In this document: piece by piece, positions 1 to 10,959 of the stretch | Layout: the number at the start of each line of letters is the position of its first letter | Position numbering within the stretch: position 1 is the first letter of the stretch | From: Bolinopsis microptera | Taxonomy: Eukaryota; Ctenophora; Tentaculata; Lobata; Bolinopsidae | Reading direction: 5' to 3' | Length of the DNA stretch: 64,000 bases | NCBI RefSeq assembly: GCF_026151205.1 | Contig: NC_087072.1 | Span: forward strand, 19,560,103-19,624,102 | Notes under the pieces: model-generated | What the model was told of the DNA's origin: nothing | Databases searched by the model: none | Seen by the model: the letters and a program-made list of their open reading frames with translations, nothing else | Program-made: the position numbers and the translations under genes

Positions 1-523
1 TACCATAGGAATGTAAATATTTGGATCTATCATACATTCCACTTGTCATGTATCGTGCTCAGTATAATAGAGAAGTCTTATTTTGTGTGCCGGAATCAAA
101 TTGGTGGATTAGAGAACAGGTACAGAATCCATTTAAGTATTCCCAAATTGAAACGACACAATCGGACGCCAAATAAAATTCCCCGATTTACCATAGAGTC
201 TGGGGAAAATGAAAATAGTACAGTAAATTGGGGTTTTGATTTCGGAATTCCAGGTGAAACACATGATATTTCTCAGCACAATATTGGTTCCAAATCTGGG
301 CTTATGGTTGACAAGCACTCAAGTAAGCGTAGTTAGGGGGAAAACTAGCCTGACAACTCATGACAAGCTTGCTTGAATTGACGGTCCGTGTATAGAGCGT
401 AAAGGATCACGTGATGTCAAACTAAAATATTTATATTTTTTCAAAAATTTTGGGGGAACCCGAAGAGGTACAGTAAATCGGGGTTTGATGGTTAAAATCA
501 TGGTTTTACTGTAATAAACAAAC

Positions 524-1235
524 CTTTAGTGTGTCCCCTACAAGTTGTGACTGATCCATCAGGAACCTGATCGTTGTACACGATAAAGTTAGTACCGTGA
601 TCAGCGTCAGAGTAGATCGGTTCTAAAACTCGACCTGCTGGATTCTCTTTATCTGTCAGCTTGTAAGACCCTTTCTTCAGCTCACCTTCTACATTATCTG
701 AAATAATACAGTGTTATTGGAATTAAGCTTTAATGTTATAAGCTGTAATGACGTGAACTATTTAATAAAACACAAATGTAGATTATTGTACTGATAACAC
801 TAGTGTATATTTCTCTCGCTCTCTGATAATGTGCAGTCTACGACCCATCTGATAGCAGGCTTCAATGATCACTCCAGTAATATAAACCTTGGCAAATGTC
901 CAAAAGTAAATCTTGTACTGAAGTATTTATAAAACTTGGCAGATAAAAGGACGATAAATCTAGTCAGATAAATATAAACTGAGAGTTGACAGTTTGCAAA
1001 TTATCGGTAATCAGAGGATACAATTTACAGAACATTATCGTGTTTTGTACGAATGCGTTATAGTCGGGGGTTAAACATAAGACAGTGATTATAAAGGAGT
1101 AATACCTGCGTACAAGTAGTCGTAACCACCAGGCATCTTGAGCATGAGGAACCATGACCTCGCCTCCCCCTCTTCATTAACACATTTAGCAACAACCCCT
1201 GACGAGAGAACTAGCAAAACAAACAATCTCAACAT
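524..1235 (-). CDS. DNASE2: DNase II-like acid nuclease, first two exons (5' partial gene)
   Basis: Exon 1 runs 1235-1106 from the ATG and exon 2 runs 697-524; both introns are GT-AG and the phases agree (exon 1 ends with one base of a codon, completed by AT of exon 2). The product starts with a signal peptide (LRLFVLLVLSSGVVAK), then a Cys and WFLMLKMPGG, matching the start of the mature DNase II family (Cys, then WF and KLP). Exon 2 contains FIVYNDQVPDG and ends in CRGHTKG, close to the family's YNDQ and RGHTKG segments. DNase II is a secreted or lysosomal endonuclease active at low pH. The catalytic His and later exons are not present in 1-523, so the rest should lie left of the window. 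The start is supported by the signal peptide directly after it. Confidence 0.85.
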
Positions 1236-2051
1236 GACACTGTTGATTTGTAGGACTGTTCGAAAGTGTACAATGTAAGAAATGGTGCTCTGAGTACTGT
1301 GGTTTGTGTGTATCTGTGTGTATCTGTGGTTTATCGTGTACTGCGTTTTTTGCTTCCTTGTTAATCTAGCTCACGTTTTTTCCATTTGTAACACGATGCT
1401 TGGAGATATGACAGAGTTTTTCGTCAAGTGCGTCTCCTTTTATGGGATAAATTGTGATTTATGACGGGTTTTAAAGGTTATCATAGAACTGTTTCTGTGT
1501 TGACTGTTGTAACATTTTGCCATCAACACATAAAAATCACATTTTAAGCGGCGAACATAAAACTTAGCCTTGTCTGTGTGGTCTGGTCAATGAACACGAC
1601 AACTTATGTTAAAACTAAAGGTATAGGTTTAACTTAAAACTATACCTTTAGCTATACTACGTACCAAATACCTGGTACTCGTAACCACAGCTGGTAAATC
1701 ACATACAGTGGATGTTAAGTGTGCTATACTGAATACACTTAGCTTAGCAAGTGGTGTAATAGTTTTACAAACATCATGCATGGGAACAATACGCTTTAAA
1801 CCACATACTCGTAATATGAGACTTCCAATCTAACACTACTTCCAATCTAACACTACTTTACTATTACAGTAGTTATACTACTCGTAAAATGTACATACAC
1901 GTCTTATCGTGGGTGTCTAATGTGTATTTCCTATTATAATCATCATAAATTGGTTGCGTTTAAAGATATTAACTTTGTTATGATGTATTTGTGGATACTA
2001 CATGGCTTATTTTCATTAAGTTAACAGTTTTATCCCAGGCGCCTAAGTTAT
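1236..2051. other. Intergenic: DNase II upstream region
   Basis: No coding exon is supported here. A GT-rich TGTGTATCTGTGG stretch at about 1300-1325 sits just upstream of the DNase II start and may belong to its promoter. A short direct duplication of CTTCCAATCTAACACTA occurs near 1825-1855. Upstream UBE2W exons, which should precede 2499, were looked for and not found. Confidence 0.5.
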
Positions 2052-2525
2052 TTTTATAGGTGCCCTCCAATAAACCTGGCAGTTCTATTTCATGTAATGT
2101 TTATAGGTGATCCTTCAATAAACCCAGTTCTATTTCATGTAATGTTTATAGGTGATCCTCCAATAAACCCAGTTCTATTTCATGTAATGTTTATAGGTGA
2201 TCCTCCAATAAACCCAGTTCTATTTCAGGTAATGTTTATAGGTGATCCTCCAATAAACCCAGTTCTATTTCAGGTAATGTTTATAGGTGACCCTCCAATA
2301 AACCCAGTTCTATTTCAGGTAATGTTTATAGGTGACCCTCCAATAAACCCAGTTCTATTTCAGGTAATGTTTATAGGTGATCCTCCAATAAACCCAGTTC
2401 TATTTCAGGTAATGTTTATAGGTGACCCTCCAATAAACCCAGTTCTATTTCAGGTAATGTTTATAGGTGATCCTCCAATAAACCCAGTTCTATTTCAGGT
2501 AATGTTTATAGGTGACCCTCCAATG
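2052..2525 (+). repeat. 45-bp minisatellite spanning the UBE2W intron-exon junction
   Basis: Nine complete 45-bp units start at 2097 and every 45 bp after it. They are preceded by one decayed unit (about 2052-2096) and followed by a tenth partial unit that is the real start of the UBE2W exon (2499). Each unit reads without a stop as MFIGDPPINPVLFQV (first unit PS, first two ending HV). Each contains a pyrimidine-rich TTCTATTTC followed by AG or AT and then GTAATG. Seven units end with an intact CAG acceptor (AG at 2227, 2272, 2317, 2362, 2407, 2452 and 2497). The unit is therefore a copy of the 3' splice site plus the first part of the exon. Units differ by only a few bases, so amplification looks recent. 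Confidence 0.95.
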
Positions 2526-3265
2526 CACCCTCATGTCTACAGTAACGGACACATCTGTCTGTCCATCTTGACGGAGGATTGGTCCCCAGCTCTCAGTATT
2601 GAAACCATCTGTCTCTCAATACTCAGCATGCTCTCCAGCTGCACTGAAAAGGTATTTTTACTTAGATAATGTTAACTTATCACTGTTCAAGTGATGCTAC
2701 TAATACTTAGTATTACTTACACTGCCATAATATTATTATGTATGATAACTTGATAATGCTTCCTGTGTAAAGTATTATATTTAAGGAAATTGAGAATGTT
2801 GTTTTTCCTCATCGTTCAAAAAATCAACAACGAATAAAAATCGGTGTATATAATAAGATATCGATTTATTGCTCAGGATTCTATAACATAGAATCTATAT
2901 ATCCTATGATTGCATGATACGTAAGTTGCACCTACACATAATCTATGTCCCTATACGTGTTAGTAGTGTCAATAGTAGCGCGCAAAGCTGTTTTTGAGTA
3001 GATGCCGGCGTCCGGTATGCACTTAAATTATAAACAGTTGTCTACTATAATATTACACTTCTGTTTTTAATTGTATACAGTGATTTATAACATTTACCTG
3101 ATGAGAGAATAGGAAGAAAACACTCGCTGTAAGATAGATCCACTGTCTAATCTGTATCCAAGGTATTTAAATCAATATTGTCTTCTCAGGGGCGACCGCC
3201 TGGCAATGATTTTTACGTTCAGACTTGTCACAAGGACCCGAGGAAGACTCAGTGGTGGTATCACG
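2499..3265 (+). CDS. UBE2W: UBE2W-like ubiquitin-conjugating enzyme, C-terminal exons
   Basis: Exon 2499-2651 begins VMFIGDPPMHPHVYSNGH and continues through ICLSILTEDWSPALS to MLSSCTEK. Exon 3190-3265 encodes GRPPGNDFYVQTC and KTQWWYH. This matches the C-terminal half of UBE2W, the E2 that ubiquitinates protein N-termini; the catalytic Cys is the one in NGHICLSIL. Splice phases are 0 at 2499 and 2651/3190, and phase 1 at 3265. A possible last exon of eight bases (3392-3399, after TTATTTTAG) would give Asp-Phe-stop, where the vertebrate protein has a slightly longer acidic end; this is weak. The N-terminal half of the E2 fold (roughly the first 70 residues) is not found between 1236 and 2499, so the 5' exons lie elsewhere or this is a partial copy. 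The first exon here sits on a minisatellite of its own splice site. Confidence 0.88.
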
Positions 3266-3399
3266 GTGAGTTCTGGAAAATTATTCTGTAATTAATTATT
3301 TGAATGTTACTGTGAAAGAATCTATGTTTGCAATTATTATGCGCTATTTAATAGTTTCACGATTGAATCGGTATTAGTTATATTATTTTAGATTTCTAA

Positions 3400-5213
3400 G
3401 AATTTTACAATCATCGTAATCTTCAAAAGATCAAACTATTATTAAGTGAATTACCGCGCTTTGAAAGAGCTCCTGATGGTTAACCAAATTCTACCACCGA
3501 CCCCTGAATTTTGTAATGCAACCATAATCCTCCATAGCTCTGTCGTAATCGTGTAACTATTTGCATTATCACGCACCGTTTATACAATTGGTTCACAGCC
3601 TTCAATTCGCCCAAAATGGGGACTCTCTAGTTTCTGTATGGTTGCAGTTTCTAATTCAGTATGCAAGCTGTATCTGAATGTAACAGTGCAATATCATTTG
3701 TCGCAAATCAGAATAATCAGAAACTATTTGGAAAAACCCAAAAACTGTCTATTGAATGTATAAGGGTAGATCAATACTTACATCTGATCTAAGTCTGATT
3801 ATCAGCTCTATAACTCAGAGATCCTCGGCTGTCTGTATGTTGAACATTTCTCTTTCGTACAGAAGAAGTGGAAATCAAGGGGCATGATCCGCTGTCTTCG
3901 ATATGGGGCGAGAAAACACGTTTTCTATTTTTAGATTGATCATTTTTGTAACGCGCAGTCCGATGTCCTATATCTACGCAGCATTTACGAACGCGCGTCA
4001 TAACGCGCGCAGCTCAATTTTGATCTTCCTCGGACCGATTAAAATTGAGTTGTGTGTGCAGCAGAAGTACAACTTCCGGTCGAATGCTTCAAGTTTGGCT
4101 TCTCGTAATGTCTTTTAGTGCCAGCGAGCGGAATCGGAAAGCTGAACGTGTGAAATCACTAACGGGTCAAATTATGGACATTGTTCGCACAATTTCGCAA
4201 TCAGAATTTACTTCGACTTGAACATATTATAAGGGTGAAGGATTCATCTAAATATCACGCCTGCAACTATTTTTGTCCCTCATGTCAGTGGTCAGCATTT
4301 TGTCCTATGGGTTTATTCAGGCATTATTCGATAAATACTTACCTTTCAGACGATAAAGTGTGAAGATGGATTACTGCAAACGAACAATGCTGACAACCAA
4401 ATACTTGAAATTCGCCGTCAACTCTGTCTCATTAAATGACGATATAATTTAAGTTATTATGTTTTCTCTCACTTTGCCGAGCACTGAGTAGTGTTATCAA
4501 AAAAACTGTTTTATTTATGAATCTCTATTTTTGGATGCAATTCTATCATTGTTTGCAATTACTTATCTATAAATAATGCGAAATATTTTTACATACGTGA
4601 TATGCAGTGGACGATGTATGTAGTGCAGGTGGCACGTTTTTCTTTGCCCTTTTTCTCGTGGCAAATGATACGTACGTACTACACATAACAGGGGTTTGGG
4701 TTATAATTACAATTCTTTGTTATCTATGCATTTTATTTTGTGTATATTACCTTAAAATTTCAGACCTTAATTTGTCAGCGTGATAAAATCAATGTGGGAT
4801 AACTCAGTGGAAGAGTATTTCTATATGGAGCATTAACAATGGAATTGTATCACGCCCAAATGAAGAATGCTACAGCCTACAAATATGTATATACAAGTTT
4901 ACAGTCACACTCTAATACTGATCTACGATTTTTTGGTTACTGGACAAGAAATACTTTATTTTTACAAATTGTTACATTACAAATTGTTGATTGGTTACAT
5001 CGGCATTGCCAAAATGAAATAAATTCATATAATATCAAATATTTTGGTTGCATTTTAACAGTGCTCATATCAAATATTTGTACCATAATGACAGAATCTA
5101 ACAGTTGACAACTTCGTTTGTTGACAGTGAACATTTAAACATCTCAACTGAACAATCATAACAAAAACACGGCTAAAGAAACAGCTAGTTTCGCAGCCCC
5201 CTCCTCGGCAGGA
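3400..5213. other. Intergenic between UBE2W and RAB24-like 3' end
   Basis: No recognisable exon. Around 3955-4135 there is a CpG-richer patch with GCGCGC words and a short inverted repeat (CTCAATTTT at about 4012 against AAAATTGAG at about 4040). Several open frames of 60-90 codons exist on both strands but have no family similarity that I recognise and no splice context. Confidence 0.4.
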
Positions 5214-8200
5214 TCAGTCATTGCAACTAAAGCACTCGTCCTCCTTGTCCTCGTCATGAAGAGATATGGAACTGAGTCTAACCGTGCTTGGGGGACATGT
5301 CCCTGTTAAGCAGTGAAGTGCTATTGCGTCGAACAGTTCTGGTATTCCCTCCCCAGTCTTGCTGCTTATTCTGTACGGTCCTCTCGCCCCTGAGTATGAC
5401 ATTTTGTGAGTTAGGTGGAATTGAAATGAGCTCTTGTCAGTTATTAGGTACAACGGAGCGATGCGACCCTAAAACATAGGAATAAATCAGAATGGGTTCC
5501 TCATCTAAATTATAATAATGATAATGATAAGCGATGACGTGGACTCACCTATCTTCTGTTTAAAAGTTAGGGCTTCTTGCTCAGATACCTCTTCAACGAT
5601 TCCGTCACATTCAAGTAAATCTATTTTAGTGGCGACTAGAAATACTCTGCAGGAGGGTTCATTCTGCCTCAATCTGTCCGCCCAGAACATGGCTCGGTCG
5701 AATGACTGCAAGGATACTGTCTCGTAGCATAGGATAGCTACCTGGGGAGACACTGAGCTGATTTATTGTCATTCACAGTTCAGATAAGCAAACAGATATA
5801 ATAGGTAGAGCTTAATTTGTACAGAACTTTTTGAAATTATCATGAAATTAAAGTCTGACTTTTGATGGAAACGGAATGGTTCATTCTGTTGTCTTTTATA
5901 GTATAGTATGAAACAAACTAAACACTTTAGTAAAGCTGATAAGCAGTAACTAGAACTACTTATCAAACAAAAATGCACTAATCGGTCTTAAAACTGCTGT
6001 GTCCCATTATTGTAAATTAATAACGCTAAGAATTCTTGTTAAAGTAGTGACGATAAACACTAAAAGCATAATATTATCTCTTCTACATATCAGGTTTATT
6101 TGTAAATACGACCAAATCTATCAAATAATCCAGGTTGCAAGTATAGATTATAAAATTGTTAAGATGCATGGTGTGAAATAAATAAACAAATTTACAAATT
6201 ACCGTTTTATCTCCATTCTATTAAGTCCCTAAACGTTAGTATTAAATTTTGAACAAAATATTGCTTCTTCCCTGTCCAATAAAATTGGTTTTGTTCTCTT
6301 AACGATCCCAAATCTAAAAGTTTCAAAATTAAAGATATTTCTGTGCTCAATATAACAGTGCATAGATAAGGCAGAATGTTCATAAATTTCTCGGTCATCT
6401 TAAATAAATTTACTACTAAAATAAAATTACTACGGATGTGAAAATTGGAGTGAGTGTCTGCCCGAAATAAGTGTCTTCGCGCCTGTGTGCAACATAGCTG
6501 ACACTGGGCAACATAGATAACGTGCTTGTCCTTGCATGTTAGAGTTCCGTCTAGCATCAGTTCTATGTTGTTGACCATGATCTTTGAGTCCTTGTCAAAC
6601 AGTACGGGGCAAGTCTTTCAGCCAGGTTCATTACACCTCTGTTGTCCTACAATCTACATCAATTAGGGTTCCCAGTTGTCGATTCATCACTAGTGTATTA
6701 CCGATCGAAGGGTGTTTCCTAGTGGCGAATACTATTCGTACATCCCAACATAACCTCTTAATGTCCGGATTAAGTTGTTCAACCAACACTTTAAGACCAA
6801 TGTTATCAAGAATAAACTCTGTTGTGTCTTATCCTATTATTAAATACAAATTACATTGTAACGTCGATTACTTGGGACTCTTGGGCCGTGGCCGTAAAAG
6901 AAGGGCATATTTCCCTGTAATCCCTAACACACTGCACACCAAAGTATGATTTACATTTTACATCCATCTGCACATAAACCCAGTTATCTAAATTATCGAA
7001 TTTTGGTGTATTAAACTCGAAGCCTAGTATGAGTAAATCGAGGGTTTGCTTAGTGGTCGTTCACATATTACGTAATCAGCCGAGAAATAACATTGACGTG
7101 TGACTATATTCATCAACTGGTTGTTTACTCATTGTCAAAGATTTATACCTGAGCATCTCGGTAGTAAAGCTTAGTCAAGGAATCAAACCGCTCGGCTCCA
7201 GAGGTGTCCCATACGTTCAGTTGGATTTTTTCCTCTTCTGAGAATGAGACCATTTTCGCTGTATAGGCCGCTCCTGAAAACAGCCCAATGAAATGGTAAG
7301 TTCCCTAACCACTAACAAAATTTGCAGTTATCTTCTAAGCGAAAGTGAGAAGCAGGAAACTTTTCGTCATGAACCCTGGTTATCACGGTTAAAGTGGAAC
7401 AGAAGTTAAAAATACGTGGTTGGCTTTATAATTATGTTCATTATTAACCCTGATAAAACTCGTTACTCGAAAATTATAAAAGGAACAGAGCATTAATTGA
7501 ATTCCATAATGAAGTGACCCTATCTAAATTAGGTTTTCCTAAAACCTTATCAGTAATAAGTTCATTGCAGGTATCGTGATGCACGATCAAGGGACACGTA
7601 AGTGACTTACTTACTGTGTCTAACAGGTTTTCCTATTTAAAGAAGCGCCCCCTTCAATTTTCTTCGGTCTCACACAGCAGCATCTTTAGTTTTTATGATT
7701 TGACTTTAAGAACCATTTCTCAATTCTCCAGCGCATTGTAAATTTATCATCGAACTTTAATTGTCCTTTATAACTATATCATTGTGTTTATAATACTTAT
7801 TCGTAACTTAAACCTAGCAACCGTCCCTCCCAGAATCTAGAAATGAAGGCGATATTAATGTGGCTGCTGTGGCTTGTAACGGTCACTACCTCACAAGATC
7901 AACAATCAATGCTTACCACCTCACAAGATGATTTAGTATTCTCCTTTGATATAAACTCCTTTCTTAAACACTACTTTGACAACATGATTGATGAAGCCAA
8001 AACAGAAGTCCGTGAGTCGTGGCTCTCTGAAGACGGTTTGTCTCTGAGATCAGAGGGCATGCAGAACCTGGCAGCTCTGGAAGCACTGTGTGACAATAGG
8101 GAGACTGTTATAGTTGGGAAGAGTTGCAGGGGGGAGTTTACAAAACTTGGGGATTGTGCTGATACTCCCTGTCGGGTGTTAGACTGGGCCAAAAACCAGG

Positions 8201-9790
8201 CTCCGGTTTCTCTCTCCAGGCGAGTTGTAGTGTACACTAATAGTCGTGTGACGTGTGACTGGTTATTGGTTGAACACATAGAGTAATATATAAATATATG
8301 TCATGCAACCTGACAAACCCTTCAACGTTATGTTAATTGTATTTATTTAACTTAGTATTACTACTTAGTATTACATTTACTAATAGTAAAAGTTGAAGAT
8401 GATAATCTCTGACCAGGTTTTTAGCAGCAGAGTCCTACGAGGATATATACAGGATAGTATTCGGGGAAGGTATAGTACCACTGTGGAGGTTGCTGTGTGA
8501 ATGTCCTGGTGTTATAAACGCCAGTATCGAGTGTGTCAGAACAGAGTTTGTGGAAGAAGTGACGGCGCGTAAGTTTAACTGGAATGCGGTAAGATCAGTG
8601 TTGCAGGGAGTAATAAAGTCAGGATGTGGTGAAGTTGGAGGATCTGAGTGTTTGGTGGAGATGTCGGAGTTGCAAGCTAGTATCGGAAGAGTTCTGGATA
8701 ACACTTACAGGGGAGAGGAAGGGTGCCTGTCTCTGAGAAGGGCGGAGAAGGAGCTTACAGGAGTGTTCAGGGTTTTGGTAAGTTTAGTTATATTTTTTAT
8801 TTGTACTTGTTATACTTATTGTTAACGACATCAAATGACAAGTTTATACTTTACGATCAAACAAAGCTGGAATGATTCATGCACATTGACTTAGCAATTA
8901 GCATGTCCCTTGCTAAGGTTTTGACAATTACATGGACCCCGACCCACCAGATTACTGGGCGGCGTCCAGCCTGTCATTCCACCGAATCTTTATTGTTTAT
9001 GGACATTATAGCCTGGGATCCCTGCAGGTAACCCAAGAGACTGCATTGCCATCAGAGTACGTGGAGGCGTACATTGCAGAGTGTGTCAAGTTGTGGGATG
9101 AGCTTATGTGCGATGGAGACTGTGCCGGAGAGATGCAGGACACCTTTTACTCCAACTGTTGCATTAAACGAGCTGCTGAATTCCTGAACTCTAAGCAGAT
9201 GAGGAAACACTTCAATAAGCTCTTCAAGAACGTCTGGAGTCTGTATTTCGAGGAACCCTCTCCAAAACGAGTTGTAGACCAGTACCTATCCATGTTTGAG
9301 CCGGCCACTTTTTGTGGGGACAAGACTGGGGCTTATAAATACTTTAACAAACAATGTGATCAAGCCATAGGGGCTTAACTTCAAGCTGACGTAAAACTCT
9401 TTGGGTAAAATTATGACCCGTATGGCATACATGAGTGCAGAATGCAGTGACGTATATGAATATGCGTGCTCAAATTTTATATAATTATTTGTACTTTTGA
9501 TTTTGTACATCTGATATTGATCAACACGTAATGTTTTTGGGAAGAAACTAAATTTACTTTTGATTTTATTATTAGTCAATATTTTGAAATGTTTATTAAA
9601 AGTTTAAAGTCATTTAAACCTAATTTCTAAAGTTTGCGTATTAATGTTTGCACAAACCGATAGTAGTGTAGGTGTTTTTTTCAAAGTTTCCAGCGTTCCA
9701 TCGAATAATGAGAGTTGTTTTTCCAGCGTTGTCTGCTCCAAGTAAGATTACCTTAGCCACTTTCATTTCCGGGGTGCTCCGACCAAACAT
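5214..9790 (-). CDS. RAB24: RAB24-like small GTPase, complete, four exons
   Basis: Exons 9790-9658, 7273-7149, 5741-5549 and 5389-5214 join in phase (1, 0, 1) to 208 codons plus stop, about the usual RAB24 length. Visible motifs: P-loop GADNAGKTT, switch I Thr in TYTTIGAAYTAK, switch II WDTSGAERFDSL (no Gln after Gly, as in RAB24 where Ser replaces it), TKID for the base-recognition motif, and ISSKTG. RAB24 is an atypical Rab linked to autophagosome clearance. The loss of the catalytic Gln suggests low intrinsic GTP hydrolysis (family knowledge). The C-terminus ends CFSCND rather than a clean CC or CXC, echoing the odd RAB24 tail; prenylation may be unusual. Intron 1 contains a gene on the opposite strand and intron 2 a dead retroelement. 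The start has an early Met and no upstream in-frame candidate that I prefer. Confidence 0.9.
6200..6840 (-). pseudogene. Dead Penelope-like element fragment (RT tail plus GIY-YIG endonuclease)
   Basis: On the minus strand, broken frames spell the end of a Penelope-like polyprotein. Near 6740 comes RIVFATRKHPSIGN, then CPVLFDKDSK at about 6590, LTCKDKHVIYVAQCQLC at about 6520, and after frameshifts HSALSMHCYIEHR, RFGIVKRTKPILL and EEAIFCSKFNTNV, then a stop followed by GLNRMEIK. The IYVAQC...Q and terminal Glu/GLNR arrangement is the GIY-YIG nuclease of these elements. The fragment lies in intron 2 of the RAB24-like gene, in the same direction as the gene. It differs clearly from the intact element at 49-52 kb (for example the HPSIGN segment), so it is a separate lineage. 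Confidence 0.8.
7843..9378 (+). CDS. Unrecognised secreted Cys-rich protein, nested in RAB24-like intron 1
   Basis: Exons 7843-8282, 8417-8777 and 9028-9378 join in phase (2, then 0) to 383 codons plus stop. Donors are GA|GTAATA and TTG|GTAAGT; acceptors are GACCAG|G and CTGCAG|GTAA. The N-terminus MKAILMWLLWLVTVTTSQ is a clear signal peptide. The mature part is rich in paired cysteines: CADTPC, LLCECPG, CGEVGGSEC, MCDGDCAG, SNCCIK, TFCGD, KQC. No transmembrane segment follows, so it is likely secreted. I do not recognise the family; the spacing suggests a disulfide-bonded helical protein. The whole gene lies inside intron 1 of the RAB24-like gene on the opposite strand. Other joins for the exon 1/2 border are possible but need poorer donors. 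Confidence 0.7.
8952..9031 (+). mobile_element. Old MITE copy providing the exon 3 splice acceptor
   Basis: The segment TTACTGGGCGGCGTCCAGCC ... CTGCAGGTAA matches the ~75-85 bp MITE present at 58251-58335, 59259-59417 and 63194-63268 (shared core CAGCCTGTCATTCCGCCGAA, here with one change). It runs from TTAC to GTAA like the other copies. The AG at 9026-9027 used by exon 3 of the nested secreted gene and the first four exon bases (GTAA) are the MITE end. Confidence 0.75.
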
Positions 9791-10959
9791 GGGTGAAACG
9801 TGGCTTCTCTGAACTTCAAAAGAACACTTAACACAAACGGGCTCAGCTGCTTCGCAAGAACTGATACTTGCTTAAAAGCTAGATCTTTACATTTGGGCCA
9901 TAAATCTGAACTGAGGATGAAATCTGTGTGAATATACGACAATAGTGAGCCCTTAAACTAACGATCAACTCAAACATAGGCCAGTTAGCAATGCAAAAGA
10001 TAAAGCACAACTGGGCTGAAATAGCTATGAAACGTAGCCGGGTATGGGATAATGTTATGATAGTTAGTATCCTGATCTCCATCGAATGCAGTCCAGAATC
10101 CTTCTCATATAATACAATGCAGCTGCACAATACACAATACACCCTGCTAACTAATGTGCGATCCATATTGATACATAATGTAAATGAAACCACGTGACGC
10201 CTATGCTATAAGTATAATACAACCAATTTCAGCCTTACAAAGAGCTTCTTAATGGCAACCCTAACCGCAATGACGTGGACTATGAGAATGTCAGTCGCAT
10301 GAAAACGATCTAAAACGAAAATGACCGGTCGTGACGACGAGGAATTCCCAACATTCCACACATTTCATAGTTGTAACTTGCGGAGAAGCTTGTGGAGTAA
10401 CTTGCGGAGAAGCTAGGATAGTTAAATGTAGGCATTGTATAGTGTAGGTACTATACAAGTGTAGGTACTATACAAGTGTAGGTACATTGCACATTGTCAA
10501 AACATTGCGAAAAGTGGAAGACTGAAGTTGCAAGTTTTTAATGTGAGTTGAACTTGATGAAACAAGACTAACCAAATAACATACAATCTGAGAAAAACTT
10601 CACAGTAAACTTGGCATCCATTTTGTCTTGTTGAGCTTTCATATTATTTAATCGGGCATGTTTAACAATTACATAGTGGCATGTCATTATGATACGGCCA
10701 AATTTGATTTCTGGGATGCAATATCCAGTCTTTAATAGTATTATATTTGACCGGGGCCTTTGAATCTGACCATCGACAGATTACTATACCGAATTGCCGG
10801 CTCCTCTTGTTGTACTAGTGAGAGACAACTGTGACCAATCAGTGAGGTCAGTGTGAGTGACACAAGTCATCATAGAGGTACTGAGCTGAATATTAAATCC
10901 GGAAAAATCTCTGATGAAGGGAAAATTGTGAAAATGTCCGACCAGTAGGAAATTTTCAG
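9791..10959. other. RAB24-like upstream region and satellite border
   Basis: No exon found. Contains a duplicated ACTTGCGGAGAAGCT (about 10377-10415) and three tandem copies of a 17-bp GTGTAGGTACTATACAA-like unit at about 10440-10490. From about 10680 the sequence shows weak, decayed similarity to the satellite monomer that becomes clear after about 10960 (for example a GATGGCAGAAGACACAATTG segment near 11037). Confidence 0.45.

Noticed and set aside
1-523. Third DNase II exon
   Set aside because: No reading on the minus strand shows the expected hydrophobic strand, GFW or HSVP-like segment after RGHTKG.
2097-2498. Minisatellite as a separate repeat-protein gene
   Set aside because: The frame is open only because the unit is 45 bp; it continues directly into the UBE2W exon and each unit contains a splice acceptor, so it is better read as duplicated exon border.
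8932-9027. N-terminal extension MDPDPPDYWAASSLSFHRIF of the third nested-gene exon
   Set aside because: This part is MITE sequence; a phase-matched acceptor at its end joins the upstream exon in frame.
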